64,000 nt of DNA from Waltergamsia citrina. Taxonomy: Eukaryota > Ascomycota > Sordariomycetes > Hypocreales > Bionectriaceae. The first letter of the stretch is position 1, and each line of letters starts with the position of its first letter. The position numbers were made by a program, and so were the translations under genes. This document shows positions 23,020 through 34,993 of this stretch, one piece after another. The notes below the pieces were generated by a model that did no database searches, was not told the DNA's origin, and was given only the letters and a program-made list of their open reading frames with translations. The DNA lies in assembly GCA_022814615.1 (NCBI GenBank), contig JAKLNE010000036.1, forward strand, positions 124,001-188,000, read 5' to 3'.

Positions 23020-25407
23020 ATGCGCCCACCTCGAATCATAATTATTGTTGTCTTCCTGGCTTCATCGTTCTTTCTCCTTGGTCGGGCACTTACCTCGGCC
23101 ACTCGGAGTGGCCCCTCCGACTTCCAAGAATCCTACCCAGACCCCAAAGCCGACAAGAAAACATCATGGGGACTTTCGTACTACAACACCCCATTCTCAC
23201 TCTTCCCTCCGAACGCCGCGATCAGCCTGACCGATGACAACAGCACCTCTTTTGCTGCACGTCCTGCCGCCTTTGGTCCTAAACTAGCTGCGATGGGCAT
23301 CAGTGGGCCGTTATGGATTGGTCAGGGGTTTGCAGAGGACACCTTGGACAGCGATGGAGAACTTGGATGCAGTGATTTGCCAGGCTGGGAAGGCGACGAG
23401 CCTTCGCGGATAAGAAAGCCAGACCTTCGAGAGATCACTTCCCCTCTAGTGACAACGTCTAGCCGACTACTCAACCCTAATAAACGTGCTAGCGACAACA
23501 CATTGACTGCGATTGCGGGACCTGATGTCGCCTCAGGCCCAAGCACTCATAAGAGGCGCGGCGATCAACCGCACAATGAGGTGCGGAAAGGAAATATCCA
23601 TCAACATGCTTCAGCAACAACTACTCCAGGTGCGATTACACAGTCATCCGAGGACTCCTCGAGCATCGAGGGTAAGGTGGCACTCTTAATGCGAGGAGGG
23701 TGCGGCTTCCTAGAGAAAGTTATGTGGGCACAGCGGAGAGGCGCCATCGCTGTGGTCGTTGGTGACAATCAGAAGGGCGGCCCGTTAGTGCAGATGTTTG
23801 CTCATGGAGATGGGGTTGATAAGGTTAAGATCCCATCTGTGTTCACAGCAAGGACTACGGCACAACTCCTTTCTACGTTGGCTCAGCCTGGATCTTTCTC
23901 TCAAGGCGTGGTTCACTCTCAGGATGACGTTGACTTCATGCTTCGAGAAAGCGCTGACTCCAGTGAGAGCAGCTCTGATGAAACTTTGTCGGCTCCTTCA
24001 AAGACCAACTTGAAGTTCAAACGAGCAATCAGATCATTCCTGGGGGGCTCAAGGCCTACTTTCGGAAAGCGGCAAGGATGGCTCTCCAAAATCTTTGGTT
24101 GGGGCCACTCACCCAATTCTTCGGACAAAGAAATCCGGGCCGCTGCAAGTGGGCGTGTGGATTGGGTCCTGGTCGATGATTGGAACGACGAGAAGGACAA
24201 GGCCATCAGAGAGACGTTAGGTAAATCTAAAAAACGACCTCTGGCAGACGATGATTTGAGCATTGATCCAATTCGCCTACGAGGAAATATCAAGTCGGGC
24301 AAAGATGGCAAGAAAGGGGGAAAGATAGAACTTGGTTCCAAACCAGCTCTTCCAAAGGGCACGAACAAAATCTTTGGGATTAGGGGCGGACAGGTTGCCG
24401 CAACTGACCAGCTAGGCGATGCTCGCCAGGGCATGATGGATGAGCCAACAGCACCAGGAAATCTTCATTCAGAGTTACACGACGGTCTTTGGGTGACAAT
24501 AACCCCGACCAACAGCGCCAGTCCATTCTTCGACACCTTGCTCGTTCTAGTCATCAGCCCTTTGGTCACTCTGACCGTGGTATATGCTCTCCTGATCCTT
24601 CGTGCTAGGATCCGTCGGAGAAGATGGAGGGCGCCGAAGTCGGTTGTAGAGCGCCTACCCGTAAGAACTTACCATACCGTGGCTGTAACCCCTGGACCAT
24701 CTACACGGCAGCCTTCACCATCTAGTACCTCTCCTACAACCCCCTTGTTGCAACAGCCATTACCTAGTTCCAGGCCACGATCGCGCACGACCACTGGAGT
24801 ACTCGATGCCAATGATCTCCAAGCATCCAACTCTGCCGTTCCCATCTCGCGCTCGAGATCACGCACTGGCCAGCGAGGAGTTGAGAAATCTACCGGAAGC
24901 TTCTCTAGAGAATGGAAGAAATCCATGGGACGACAGGTGGAATGCGTCGTATGTCTAGAAGAGTACGTCGATGGTATTAGTCAAGTGATGAGTCTGCCAT
25001 GTGGTCACGAGTTCCACGCAGATTGCATGTGAGTCTCTTTCAACCCCTCCTCCACACTGGACCTTTGCTAATGATGGATGGTCAGCACTCCATGGTTAAC
25101 AACACGCCGTCGAACGTGCCCAATTTGCAAGGGGGATGTGGTTCGCTCTATTGCCCATGCGAGCTCTTCGAGCCCGCGCTATGAGCCCTATCGGGATGAT
25201 AGTGATGAAGACCTTGATAGCGAAGGTGAGGAACCACGTTCGTCAGGTCATGATACAGATATTGAGCAAGGACTGTTGTCTTCTGGGACACATCAGGTCA
25301 GTCAGAGGGCAAATCGTCGGGATGGGTGGTTAGGTCTTTGGTCACGGAACGCTCGCACACGGTCTCCTGTTAGATCACCACATTCTCGTAATGAGGATGA
25401 TGAATGA
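23020..25407 (+). CDS. PA-TM-RING E3 ubiquitin ligase
   Basis: Two exons, 23020..25028 and 25086..25407, give 776 residues. The start is the Met directly before the hydrophobic leader RIIIIVVFLASSFFLLG; the frame stays open for 52 codons upstream, so a longer form cannot be excluded. Order of parts: a signal anchor at 4-20, a protease-associated domain at about 214-290 (KVALLMRGGCGFLEK, then AIAVVVGDNQ), a second membrane helix at about 503-527, and a RING-H2 finger from about 642. The finger reads CVVC, then CGHEFH, C and CPIC, with the 57-base intron inside it and ITPWL restored across the junction. The family ubiquitinates membrane cargo in the endosome or vacuole. The tail is acidic and Ser-rich. 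Substrates are unknown. Confidence 0.9.
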
Positions 25408-25887
25408 TGCCGCATCTTTTGCATTCCAGGGACTGTGTTGTATCGGGGGCACGTATATATCCAGTCACATTATGAGAGTTGAGACAGTTGCATAAATCCG
25501 GCGTTATCTTGGTCTTGTCAGCAAGCTATGCCCCTAGACCCTATGATATACACACTCCGAAGGTCTCTTGTTCATGGAAGTACAGTGCGCATGGTGAGAC
25601 TGCCTTGTAGCAGCAGGGACTGGTTCTGAAGTACAGGGCAACTGGATTTCTAAGGCTTCAGCCTTGGCTGAGTACATGATACCCAAATTTGAAAGCTATC
25701 TTGCGAAGGACGTTTACCAATAGACTGGGAGGGGTTGTGATGTTTCAATTATGCTCTATCTGTTTACTTTTCCTTTTCCTTTTATTTTCGTTTTTCCCTG
25801 TCTTTCTTTCTTTCTTTCTTTCTTTCTTCCTTTCTTCTGGCTAATAACTAGGCCATATTTATGTGGATGCAGGAGATATCGGGCTGC
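25408..25887. other. Convergent 3' intergenic with pyrimidine tract
   Basis: The 480 bases between two converging genes hold both 3' ends and no gene. Confidence 0.6.
25766..25838 (+). repeat. Pyrimidine tract with TTTC microsatellite
   Basis: Almost pure C/T for about 70 bases, with seven or so TTTC units at 25801-25828. It lies between convergent genes. Confidence 0.8.
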
Positions 25888-27198
25888 TCAAATCAAGCCC
25901 TTGAGAACGGCAGCCTCGGCATTCAATATCGATGAACCCGCTGCACCAATGACAGCTGTTTCCTGTTAGCTTCTCATTGCTGGGCCCCTGTATTTTAGGA
26001 GAAGACTTACTATTGTGGCTCAGAGCAACAAATTTGACATCAAAGATGCCTGCTTCGTCCTCTCTCACACGGCCAACACTGATTGTGTATCCCTTGCCAA
26101 GATCACGGTCCAAGCGCGGTTGTGGGCGATCATCCTCGTCATGAACAATGATGGGCGGCTCCGGCGCGGAAGGGCAGCCCAATTGTTGCGCCTCGGTCTT
26201 GTAATCGCGTAGCGCGGCCTTAATTTCTGAAGCATTCGGAGCAGGTCGCTTGGCAAAGGACAGACTAACACAGGCAGTGTGCCCATCCATGACGGGGACC
26301 CGATTACACGATGCGGACACTTTCAACCCTTCTTGTTCAACAAATGCAGTGCCCTCCTCATTTACAGAGCCAAGGATCTTGCGTGCTTCAGACTCCAATT
26401 TATCCTCCTCCCCTTTGATGAAGGGCACCACGTTATCGATCATGTCCATGCTCGAGACTCCAGGGTACCCAGCACCAGATACTGCCTGCATAGTGACGAT
26501 GCTCACTTTGTCGATAGGCCCAAAAGCGGCTTGTAAAGCGGCAAAAGGGATCACTAATCCAATAACGGCGCAGTTGGAGTTGCACACCAGGAAGCCCTTC
26601 TGCAGACCACGCGTTGAGCGTTGGTGAGCAACCAGATCGAGATGCGGCAGATTCACTGTAGGCACGACGAGCGGGACAATAGGATCACGTCGGTAATTTT
26701 TGGCGTTAGAGAACACAGGAATGTTTGCCTGGACGAACTCCATCTCTGCGGCATGGGGTGTCAGTGTAACTCACACTCTGTTCTCAAGGTGGCCTTACCA
26801 ATATCGCCGGCGACGTCCGAATCCAAGCCACTGAAAACAACATCACAGTCCTGGAACTCGGAGGCCTTGCAATCACGGACGACCAGGTCACCAATAGCGC
26901 CGATAGGAGCTGCCTGCTTCCATCGCACGGCATCTTTGTATTTCTTGCCGGCAGAGCGAGAGGATGCGCCGATTGCGTGGAGAGTGAAAGACGGGTGCTG
27001 GGACAGCAGGAGGATGAATCGTTGGCCCACGGAGCCGGTGCATCCGAGAACACCTTGAAGAAGCCATCGTCAGCCATTTTGTGTAATTATTTAACTGTCG
27101 CACAACGGATCGTAGGTGGAATACGTTGGCTCGGCGGGGTTGTCGTCTTGCGGAATGAAATACTAACCACACTTCTTGGAAGGGAACGCGGGAGCCAT
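25888..27198 (-). CDS. Aspartate-semialdehyde dehydrogenase
   Basis: Four exons on minus, 27168..27198, 26799..27053, 26011..26745 and 25888..25955, give 362 residues. The enzyme reduces aspartyl phosphate to aspartate semialdehyde with NADPH, the branch step to Thr, Met and Ile. The first exon supplies only ten codons and a split Gly; joining across the 114-base intron gives KKCGVLGCTGSVGQRF, the dinucleotide-binding loop. Cys154 in CNSNCAVIG is the catalytic Cys. The end reads ALSHNTVIGAAGSS. The last intron has two candidate AG sites seven bases apart; only the second keeps the reading frame. An apparent start at 27077 is inside intron 1 and would shift the frame. The length fits the family. 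Confidence 0.93.
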
Positions 27199-27774
27199 AA
27201 TGGCTGAGGTATTCGGCGAGTGATCTGTGAAATTTGTTCAAGTGCAGGCAAATGCAAGTAAGTTTGAGTGTGATTGGAGCTGGCAATATTTCTTCTGAGA
27301 CCCTGAATCAAGAAGTTATGTGCTAGTAGATGGGGGTAGTCATGAGATGCCCCGCGACCGGAGCTACAAATTGTTAGATTTCTCCAGCCCCACTGAGGGG
27401 CAAATGATGCTGCTCGTCACGGTGTTCCTAGTACTTGCATTCAAATCATTGATAGCACCCCAACTTGTCGATAATTTCCACCGCCGTCGTTCAGAATCAT
27501 ACGATGCTGGGCTCGTGAAGTAAGGAAGGAGACCATCCAACAGCGTAAACGGTTGTTAGACGCGATAGTGCGAATTGAATGAAACATGGGGAGCTCGCAT
27601 GCATCTATTTCTGTCTAACATCAATGAACCTAGTAGCAGTAATAAAAATCGCACCTTCTCGGCAAAGAAATGCAAGATCAACACTATTCTCAAGCCATAG
27701 GAAACCCGTAACGCCAACCAATGCTTTCGGTCCATACGCAACGAAAACAAGTCATGAATGCTGCTCGGCTGCCT
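27199..27774. other. Intergenic
   Basis: These 576 bases separate the start of the dehydrogenase gene from the stop of the next minus-strand gene. They must hold the dehydrogenase promoter; no other gene is seen. Confidence 0.55.
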
Positions 27775-29025
27775 CTACTCTATCGAAACTCGGCGCTTGT
27801 TACTCGAATATAGTCGGAACTGAACAAAGATAATGCAATCTTCCACGATGGTACCGATGGACCCAAGGAGGAATGGAAGTGCGTTGAGGAGATACTTTCG
27901 CTCTTGGGAATAGGCAATCAAGCTTACTCCATAGGTGAGATTCCCGGTCAATGACAGCATGAAGAAGAGGAGGGAAAGACCTTAAAAAATGTCAGCGAAG
28001 CCCCTTTGCATGTTTGCCCGAACACAACCTACCTTCGCAGGACTTCTCCTTGTGGTTCTTGATGATCTGAGGAACTCTTGCACTGGCAGCATGTTAGCAC
28101 CCTGGAATAAGGTATGGCTCTGTTGCAATTTACCATAGGTAGGCGACTGCACTGAGATAGCCCAAAGTTAGTCCGGCCATCTCCAGAGGGTTATTTGCAT
28201 CGTCCGGCCCGTCAGGCGTGGGTTCCGCGGCATCCCAAGCTCCTGCCTTGTACGAAATAAACCAAGCAGCAGCACCAACAATATAGACTGCGATCAGGCT
28301 GACTGTGTTGTTGACCCATCCATTGGAGTAGTCGGCGTCGGCATCATTTCCGTCGGATGCCGCCTTTGTTGAGGACTGAGGCGCTACCCCGTTATGGCCG
28401 TCGTGCTCTGGTTGGAGCAAATCTGCATCGAGAGACGCGCTGTCTTGTCTGTTGAGAAGTGGTGAATGCTCAGAAGCTTCCGCTACGGCAGCCTGGCGGG
28501 CGGCTCTGCGTTTATTGCGTGAGTTGTAGTAAACGCATTGGCTGATAAGAACAAGATCGGCAAGGCAGAAGTAGCTCGGAAGAGCAATGGCTGTCGGCGC
28601 CAGATGGGTGAAGAGAGCCCCTATTAGCGAACCAGTGTTAGCATCATGTAGTCCAATCCAATTGCTCAGTCCTGGCAGTGTGGGCGTCTCAAAGAGACGC
28701 TATGTCTCATGGATCCCTTGGGTGGGTTCGAGAAGACGATAACTGATGCTTGTCTGGTATCAAAGAAGTCGATGGCTTACCCAGTAAATTCGTCACGTCG
28801 CCCAACAGCCACACTATGAGAAAGGCCATACTGAGCCCGTCGGCACTTTGCGCCTTGAAGTTGGCGAAAAGTTGTGGGAGCTGATAGCAATTAGATCGAA
28901 GGCATCCGCAGAGCAGCGGGTGAAGAGTGACCTACAAGCACGCAAATCCAGGCGACGAGGCTGATGCTCCCAAAAATCCCAGATAGCGCCAGTGACAGCG
29001 GCGGAGGGTGCGACACTGCAGACAT
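27775..29025 (-). CDS. PQ-loop vacuolar membrane transporter (Ypq/Rtc2-like)
   Basis: Five exons on minus, 28936..29025, 28781..28880, 28134..28620, 28033..28082 and 27775..27980, give 310 residues. Two PQ-loop repeats are visible: LPQLFANFKAQSADGLS near residue 31 and ARVPQIIKNHKEKSCEGLS near residue 227. Each is followed by hydrophobic helices, giving about seven in total. A charged loop with a SPLLNR stretch lies between the repeats. Yeast members (Ypq1-3) export cationic amino acids from the vacuole, so a similar role is inferred. All four introns are 51-160 bases and join in frame. An upstream in-frame Met at 29052 would add nine residues. Other PQ-loop relatives include cystinosin, but the two-repeat layout with a long central loop fits Ypq better. 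Confidence 0.88.
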
Positions 29026-29481
29026 GGCTGCGTACACGGCGAACGAGGTCATGCTTTCGTCGCTTTTGCCTGTACCGGCTTGGCTTCGGTGGTGCTGTGA
29101 TCGAATTGAGAGCAGCAACGGCGATAGGAAACAACGACTCAGGAGACGAGGAGCTTGCGATTTGTTCCAAGTAGAAACGAGTGCACGACCTGACCGAGAA
29201 GCTTCTGGGGGAAACAAACTCACGGGGTCAGGACTTTTTGTTTGTTAAGACTCAAGGCGGGCGGGGCAGAGTCGAAGAAGAGGTGAAGGGACACGGGAAT
29301 GGGCATAGGCATGGCACATTGGCACTTGGGCGAATTCTCTTATCGCGTGCCGTGATAGGCAAAGATTGGCTGGCATTGGACCAGCTGAGGTGTGTGACCG
29401 TCTGTGTCAGTGCGGAGGGTGGGGACTTATGCAGGTTCGCAGCCATAAACCTGCGAATCCCGTCCCACACCTTACTCATAC

Positions 29482-29506
29482 ATGTACGGAGTACGTACTC
29501 GTACAT
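29482..29506. repeat. GTAC-rich palindrome
   Basis: A perfect 12-base palindrome GAGTACGTACTC (29489-29500) is flanked by ATGTAC and GTACAT, making a 25-base palindrome with one unpaired G. Confidence 0.7.
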
Positions 29507-30619
29507 ATGCGCGGGCCCGTCATGCCCATTCCTGTTCGAGATGCCTTGGAAAGTACAATAAGAAGTTTATGGAGTGCTCCCGAATTTGAGGTCTTGTTTT
29601 GTATGCTTGAGTGGCATCGAACCTGTCTGCTGCTGCTGTGTGAGGTTGACCATTGCGACGATTTAGGAGCACCTGAACCGAGCGCCGTCATCGGTAATCA
29701 TGTCTTGGGTAGGGTGGATTGTACGATTCAGATACCCAAGCACGTGTGTAACTTAGAGTTATCGTGTGATAGTCCAACCACGCCCCTCCCAAAGATTAGC
29801 AGTTTAACATTAACACTGCAAGCAAGCAGAGAAAACCAAAGTTCGAAGATTCCAGACAAGAAATCAAACATTACCGGCCTCACAGTGCAAGAACTCTGTT
29901 GCCCCTAAACTCATGCGTTTACCTACTTCAATGATTGAAGAATAGGGTAGCCCTCCAGACCCAGAGGGAACCCCCCCCGGCGTTTTTTTGTGTGGCACCG
30001 ATAAGCCCCCTCGTGAACTACCTAACAAAGGCAGCTGACATCTGAAAACTCACGAGGCGTGAGATAGACATCCAGCAGTCCCGTACACTGGCAGCGATGG
30101 GCCTTTAGGTCAGCTGTCTTTGACTGCAGCTACTGCCTCTGGATATCATTACAAGTCTTATCCTACTTGAGAGGGTGATGGGCACCGCAGATAAGCGCGA
30201 TATGTACGCGTGGACGGCGAAATCCCCGCGGGAACGTGTAGCTCAGAATGAAGAGCCAACGGCCGGGATGCAATTTATTTGTTCATACCTAGTGTCAAGC
30301 TCCCAGGGGTTCAATAGCGGCTTCGCTCCGCACTCATTACAACTGTTGTAATCGTCCATGTAGAGCCGTCTAGCAGTGACATTCGCGAAGTGGCATTCGG
30401 GGCTTAGCCTTGTGGCGCAAGTTTCGGGTGGGCCACTATAGTATGGCTTGATTCGCTCCTACGCTCGCGCTCTCACTGCTCCATCACCATTAGCTATATA
30501 GGTCATACGCATGACTGGACTATGGTCTGCCAGATGGCCTCGGCCGCCCGCTTCATCCCTGGCGCGTCACTTGCGTGATCAGACACGTCGTTTGTTTTTG
30601 TATCAGCCTTGATCTCTCG

Positions 30620-30629
30620 CTATATACAT
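30620..30629 (+). promoter_or_regulatory. TATA-like element upstream of nuclease gene
   Basis: CTATATACAT lies 126 bases before the nuclease start codon. The position and sequence suit a fungal TATA box; this is inference only. Confidence 0.35.
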
Positions 30630-30745
30630 AGATATAGACTCGGCTTCGAAACCGCCACTAGATCCCCTCATCGTCTCTTGGCGTACGATTCACAACTGCA
30701 AGGTCCGCGACGACTGCCTGTATTGACATCCTCAAACACGTCAAG

Positions 30746-31800
30746 ATGAAGCCGGCCAACACCTTGATATTTGGTCTCTTGGCTCCCGGTGCAGCTGCTT
30801 GGGGAAGTACGTGCAAACAGCCCATTTGCTCCACATGTCCTGATAACTGATGCTCCCCCTAGGTCTTGGCCACATCACCACCGCGTTTGTAGCTAGTCGA
30901 TTTGTTTTGAACAGCACAGAAACATACTTCAAAGAGCTCCTCCAGAATGACGAGCCAGGTTACCTAGCAGACGTGGCTACCTGGGCAGACTCTGTTCGAT
31001 ATACACGATGGGGCCGTTTCACCAAGAACTTCCACTTCATCGATGCTCACGATAACCCTCCCGAATCCTGCAATGTCGACTACGAGCGCGACTGCAAAGA
31101 GTCAGGATGTGTCATCAGCGCCTTAGCTAATTACACCGACCAGTCGCTCGACCTTACCCTACCCGCATGGCGCCGTGCGCAAGCCGCCAAGTTTGTTATA
31201 CATTTCGTGGGCGATCTCCATCAGCCGCTCCATAACGAGGACGTAGCGCTCGGCGGAAACCGCATCCACGTGAAATGGGAGGGTCGTAACTATAATTTGC
31301 ATCATGTGTGGGATAGCTCAATCGCGGAGAAATGGATCGGAGGCCTTCACGGCAAGCCATATCCTTTGGCAGAAAAATGGGCAAACGAGCTTGCACTTGC
31401 CATCACAGATGGAAAGTTTGCGGACGAGAAGGAGTCTTGGCTGAAGAATATGGAGTTTGAAGACCCCATCAGCACTGCCTTGGCTTGGTCAAGGGAATGC
31501 AACACATATGTCTGCACTCACGGTACGCTAGAGCCCTCCCCAGCAGCCCTGCCTCCATGACTACAAATATTATTACTACCACCTGAACTCACACATACTA
31601 ACCTCATCCTTGGCATAGTCTTCCCAGAAGGTCCACAGGCTATTGGCGGTCAGGAGCTAGCTGGTGATTACTTCAAAGCCGCTGGCCCTGTCATCGAGAA
31701 GCAAGTGGCTCGTGCTGGTTATCGTATGGCAGCATGGCTCGACAAAATAGCGACAGGAGCTCAAGAATATGCTCAAGATGCTTGGTCGAACGAGCTATAG
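30746..31800 (+). CDS. Secreted S1/P1-type zinc nuclease
   Basis: Three exons, 30746..30806, 30863..31522 and 31619..31800, give 300 residues. A signal peptide of 18 residues ends in GAAA; the mature chain begins with Trp19, which in S1/P1 nucleases binds zinc through its N-terminus. Other zinc ligands are visible in order: His in WGSLGH, Asp in ATWADSVR, His in FHFIDAHDNP, then HFVGDLHQPLH and NLHHVWDSS. The enzyme cuts single-stranded DNA and RNA and can remove 3' phosphates, outside the cell. The split Ser codon after WG and the split Val before FPEG confirm the joins. One NYT glycosylation site is visible. Length is slightly above the classical 267-residue mature S1. Confidence 0.93.
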
Positions 31801-33606
31801 TTTGGAATTGACCAGCGGGCAGGCACCACGCACAGCTAATGCGTTGAGCCGTTTTCTCCACAAAGAGTATGCACAGGGAGACGATATATCGTATGTACGA
31901 GTGCGAGTAGTTGGATAGGAGGACGATGCAGATGGAGAGTTCTTCGGGATAAAAGCGGGAGGCTCAAATCGGCAGTCCTGTTCAGGGTCATTTCAGGGCA
32001 TTGTAATTACGTACCGCTGCCACCGGTAGTGACAAATCAGATTATGAGAGCTTCGTCTCATCAATTAAGCGACCCCCTGGTGAGTTCCTCCCGGTGTCCC
32101 AGCAACGGACATTTAACGTTTAGAGGAGAGCATGGTCTAGACTCTAGCAAGGCTGGAAAGTGTCAACATCGGACAATGACGATCGTTCAAACGTAATTCC
32201 AAAGGGCCAGTGCAACAACCGACTGGGTTACCCGTAAAATTGGGACGATTCTGTTACCTTTGCGGGCCTGTTAAGGCTGACAAAGGGCGGCGCGTTGCAG
32301 GGCGGGCGATCCCCGATGAGATTGGCTTTGTTTGTGGTTCCGCAGCTGTCACGATGCTTCAGAAACTTGAGGTAGTACCATGAGAAATCATAAAAAATCA
32401 CGAGAGAATGATGGGAATCTCAAGGACTTCCAACATGCACAACACTGCCGAGACACGACTGAGGCGTCTCAGGTCGCCTGCGACGACTGGAGACCATAAG
32501 CCTGAAATATAGCAACAGGGAACCCCCACAGATGTGGAATATTAAGGTTTTCTCACTGGACGCCGCTGGAGAGTCCCTGGTGCGGTCCACGCAGCATAAT
32601 CAGACAGTAATAGACCAACACTAGACGACGTGGGAAAGGGATGGTAGAAATTGGGGGAAGGCTGGAAATACCTAACAGACAGGGATTGACATGCGGCAAG
32701 AGCCGAAACGCCAGATGTCCCGGATCCACATTTAACGCATCGACCATTGGCTCATGGCCTTATTCAGACAGGGGTCCGGAGACAGTGGGGCCTCCGTGTT
32801 ACACGCCGAGCATCAGCGACTCTGGTCAATATCAGTTCGCCTGCAGGCCAAGAGAGAAACCCCAGTTCATGCAGAGGCAACCAACTACGTTAACAGCACT
32901 CAAGCGGCACCGGCTACATGGTCTGCCTCAGAACCTCAACCCATCCAGCCTTGCCTGGTGGGCGGGGATGAGACCCCTTGAAGCTCTGAATGTCTCCAAG
33001 CTTCGTCTCAAACGGCGCTGTCCACGCTGCTCTAGCAGCCCTCTCCCCCCCTAAGCAGTGCCCAGCGGCAAGGTCTGTAACCTTAAGCGCAACCTTGCTG
33101 TGGCTTCCCATGTTTGACTCTACCTCATAGGAGCGGTTGATACTACGAGTGGATGCTCTGTATCATTAGAGCCGCAACAGCAGCTCCTGGATCATTTTGA
33201 GATCCCCTTGAGACGAACAAGGGTTCGGCCTTGGCCCTTTCCGGAGAAGCGTCTCATCTTTTTCGATGGGCATGTCATCCCTGTTCTCTCCTTCGACAAG
33301 AAGACTATTTTTCTTCCGGCTCTCCCTCATCCGAAATCTATTAATCTTCTCTATCTCCATCCACCATTCAAATTGTCTTTCTTGTTCTCTTCCTTACGCT
33401 GGTAGTGGGAGTAGCATTCGTTCCTTTAACTTTTGCTTTTTCAATCTGTGGCTGTGCCCTCTTTTCTTCTATTTTCATACTATATTCTTTATTGTGTAGG
33501 GGCTGGAAACCCTTCTTTATTTTCTTATTCATTTTTTTTTTTCGTCACTTTCGCTTTCTCAGCCTTTAGAAACTCGCTCTAAGCTTTTCGAGTACAAATC
33601 CTCATC
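31801..33606. other. Intergenic
   Basis: About 1.8 kb without a supported gene. The frame at 32641-33054 shows no family motif. The final 230 bases are a pyrimidine-rich leader. Confidence 0.5.
33380..33606 (+). promoter_or_regulatory. CT-rich core promoter / 5' leader
   Basis: A long C/T-rich stretch sits directly before the start codon. In filamentous fungi such tracts often accompany strongly expressed genes, so high expression of the secreted protein downstream is plausible. Confidence 0.4.
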
Positions 33607-34993
33607 ATGCATGTCCAGAGCGTTCTCACTACTGCCCTTGTGGCACTCTCTACCGTGGCCGATGCCCGAAGCCTCGACCGTCGGAACACTTTCTCCACAG
33701 CTCTGAACAAGCGCCAGTTTGGCGGATTCGGAGGTGGTGGCTTCGGCGGCGGCGGCTTCGGCGGCGGCGACAACGGCTTCGGTGGCGGCGGTGATGATGG
33801 AGGTAACGGAACCGACGATGGCCAAGGAGGCGATAACGGCCAGGACCAAGGTCAGGACGACGGTCAAGACCAGGGCCAAGATGATGGCCAAGACCAGGGT
33901 CAAGATGACGGCCAGGACCAGGGTCAGGACGACCAGAACCAGGATGATGGTCAGGACAATGGCCAGGACGATAACGGAGGCGGCGACGATGCGCTTCAGC
34001 TGAACCCCGAACTTGTTCAGGAGGGTTCTCAACAGGACGGCCAAGACGGTACTGAGGCTGCCGAAGATGGCCAGAGTGCATCTGAAGTGTAAGTACAACA
34101 CTGCATCACGCAACAGGAACAAAAGCTAACCACTTACAGTGATGACGCCAACTTCATCAACTTCTGCGATGGAGCTGCGACTTTGACCAACGGTGAGCAA
34201 GTTGAGGGTGGATCTTGCAACGGTGTTGTCATGGGTAACATCCCATCTGTTGACAACATGGTCTCCTCTGTCTTCCTCAACCCTCAGAACGGTGACGACA
34301 TTGAGGCAGACACCGACTTCACCATCGATGTTCAGGTGATCAACTTTGAGGCTGGTACTTTCACCAACGCCGATACCACCTACTACTCTGCTCCCCAGGA
34401 CGTCAACGACCAGGGCAACATCATTGGTCACACTCACGTTACTGTCCAAGACACTGGTGACGACCTGAACCCCCAAGAGCCTCTTGATCCTACGCAGTTC
34501 GCTTTCTTCAAAGGTATCAACGATGCTGGTGATGGCAACGGCCTTCTGTCCGCTGATGTTGAGGGAGGTCTCCCAGCTGGTAACTACCGTCTCTGCAGCA
34601 TGTTCGCTGCTGGCAACCACCAGCCTGTGATCATGCCTGTCGCTCAGCGTGGTGCCCAGGACGACTGCGTCCGCTTCACTGTTGGCCAAGGCAATGGCGG
34701 CCAGGACGATGGTCAAGATGACCAGGCTCAGGATGATCAGGGCCAAGACGATCAGGGCCAGGATGACCAGGCTCAGGATGACCAGAACCAAGACGACCAG
34801 GCTCAGGATGACGGACAAGATGATGGTCAAGACCAGGGTCAGGACGACGGTCAAGATGGCGGCGATGGCCAAGACGGCGGTGATGGAGGCTTCGGCGGCG
34901 GCTTCGGTGGCGGTAAGTTCTCTTGATTCCCTATTCCAGCACAACGACTAACGGTCAATAGGCTTCGGCGGCTTCCGTCGGCGTGTCTTCTAA
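33607..34993 (+). CDS. Secreted protein with Gln/Asp repeat arrays around a folded core
   Basis: Three exons, 33607..34088, 34140..34912 and 34962..34993, give 428 residues. Residues 1-20 form a signal peptide. LNKRQFGG near residue 36 looks like a Kex2-type processing site. A Phe/Gly patch (GFGGGGFGGG) and an array of GQDDGQDQ-type units follow. The middle, about residues 162-355, looks folded: NFCDGAATLTNG, then GHTHVTVQD, FAFFKGIND, GLPAGNYRLCSM and PVAQRGAQDDCVRF. A second Gln/Asp array and a second Phe/Gly patch come next, ending in FRRRVF. The core resembles a widespread fungal secreted family whose function I do not know. The arrays are very acidic and could bind cations or anchor in the wall matrix; that is inference. 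A strong CT-rich leader precedes it. Confidence 0.85.
33836..33973 (+). repeat. In-gene GQDDGQDQ-type repeat array 1
   Basis: About 45 codons of near-tandem GQDDGQDQ units, with period near 24 bases. The array encodes the first acidic arm of the secreted protein. Confidence 0.8.
34684..34879 (+). repeat. In-gene GQDDQAQDDQ-type repeat array 2
   Basis: A second array with a slightly different unit (QDDQAQDDQGQDDQ), then GQDDGQDQ units. It follows the folded core. Confidence 0.8.

Larger units (their letters stand above)
29026..30745. other. Intergenic between divergent genes
   Basis: About 1.7 kb with no gene I can support. A near-perfect palindrome at 29482-29506 and a TATA-like element at 30620 stand out. 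Confidence 0.5.

Noticed and set aside
26784..27077. Start codon at 27077 for the semialdehyde dehydrogenase
   Set aside because: It runs in the wrong frame and lies within intron 1. The real N-terminus is the ten-codon exon at 27168-27198, which rebuilds KKCGVLG.
29366..29908. 180-codon frame on plus
   Set aside because: No motif; it crosses the palindrome-rich intergenic region and has no sensible start context.
32641..33054. 137-codon frame on plus
   Set aside because: Biased composition, overlapping frames on both strands and no recognisable domain.
34126..34944. 272-codon open frame on minus
   Set aside because: It is the antisense of the Gln/Asp repeat gene. The long frame results from the repeat's codon pattern and gives a Val/Leu/Ile string, not a real protein.
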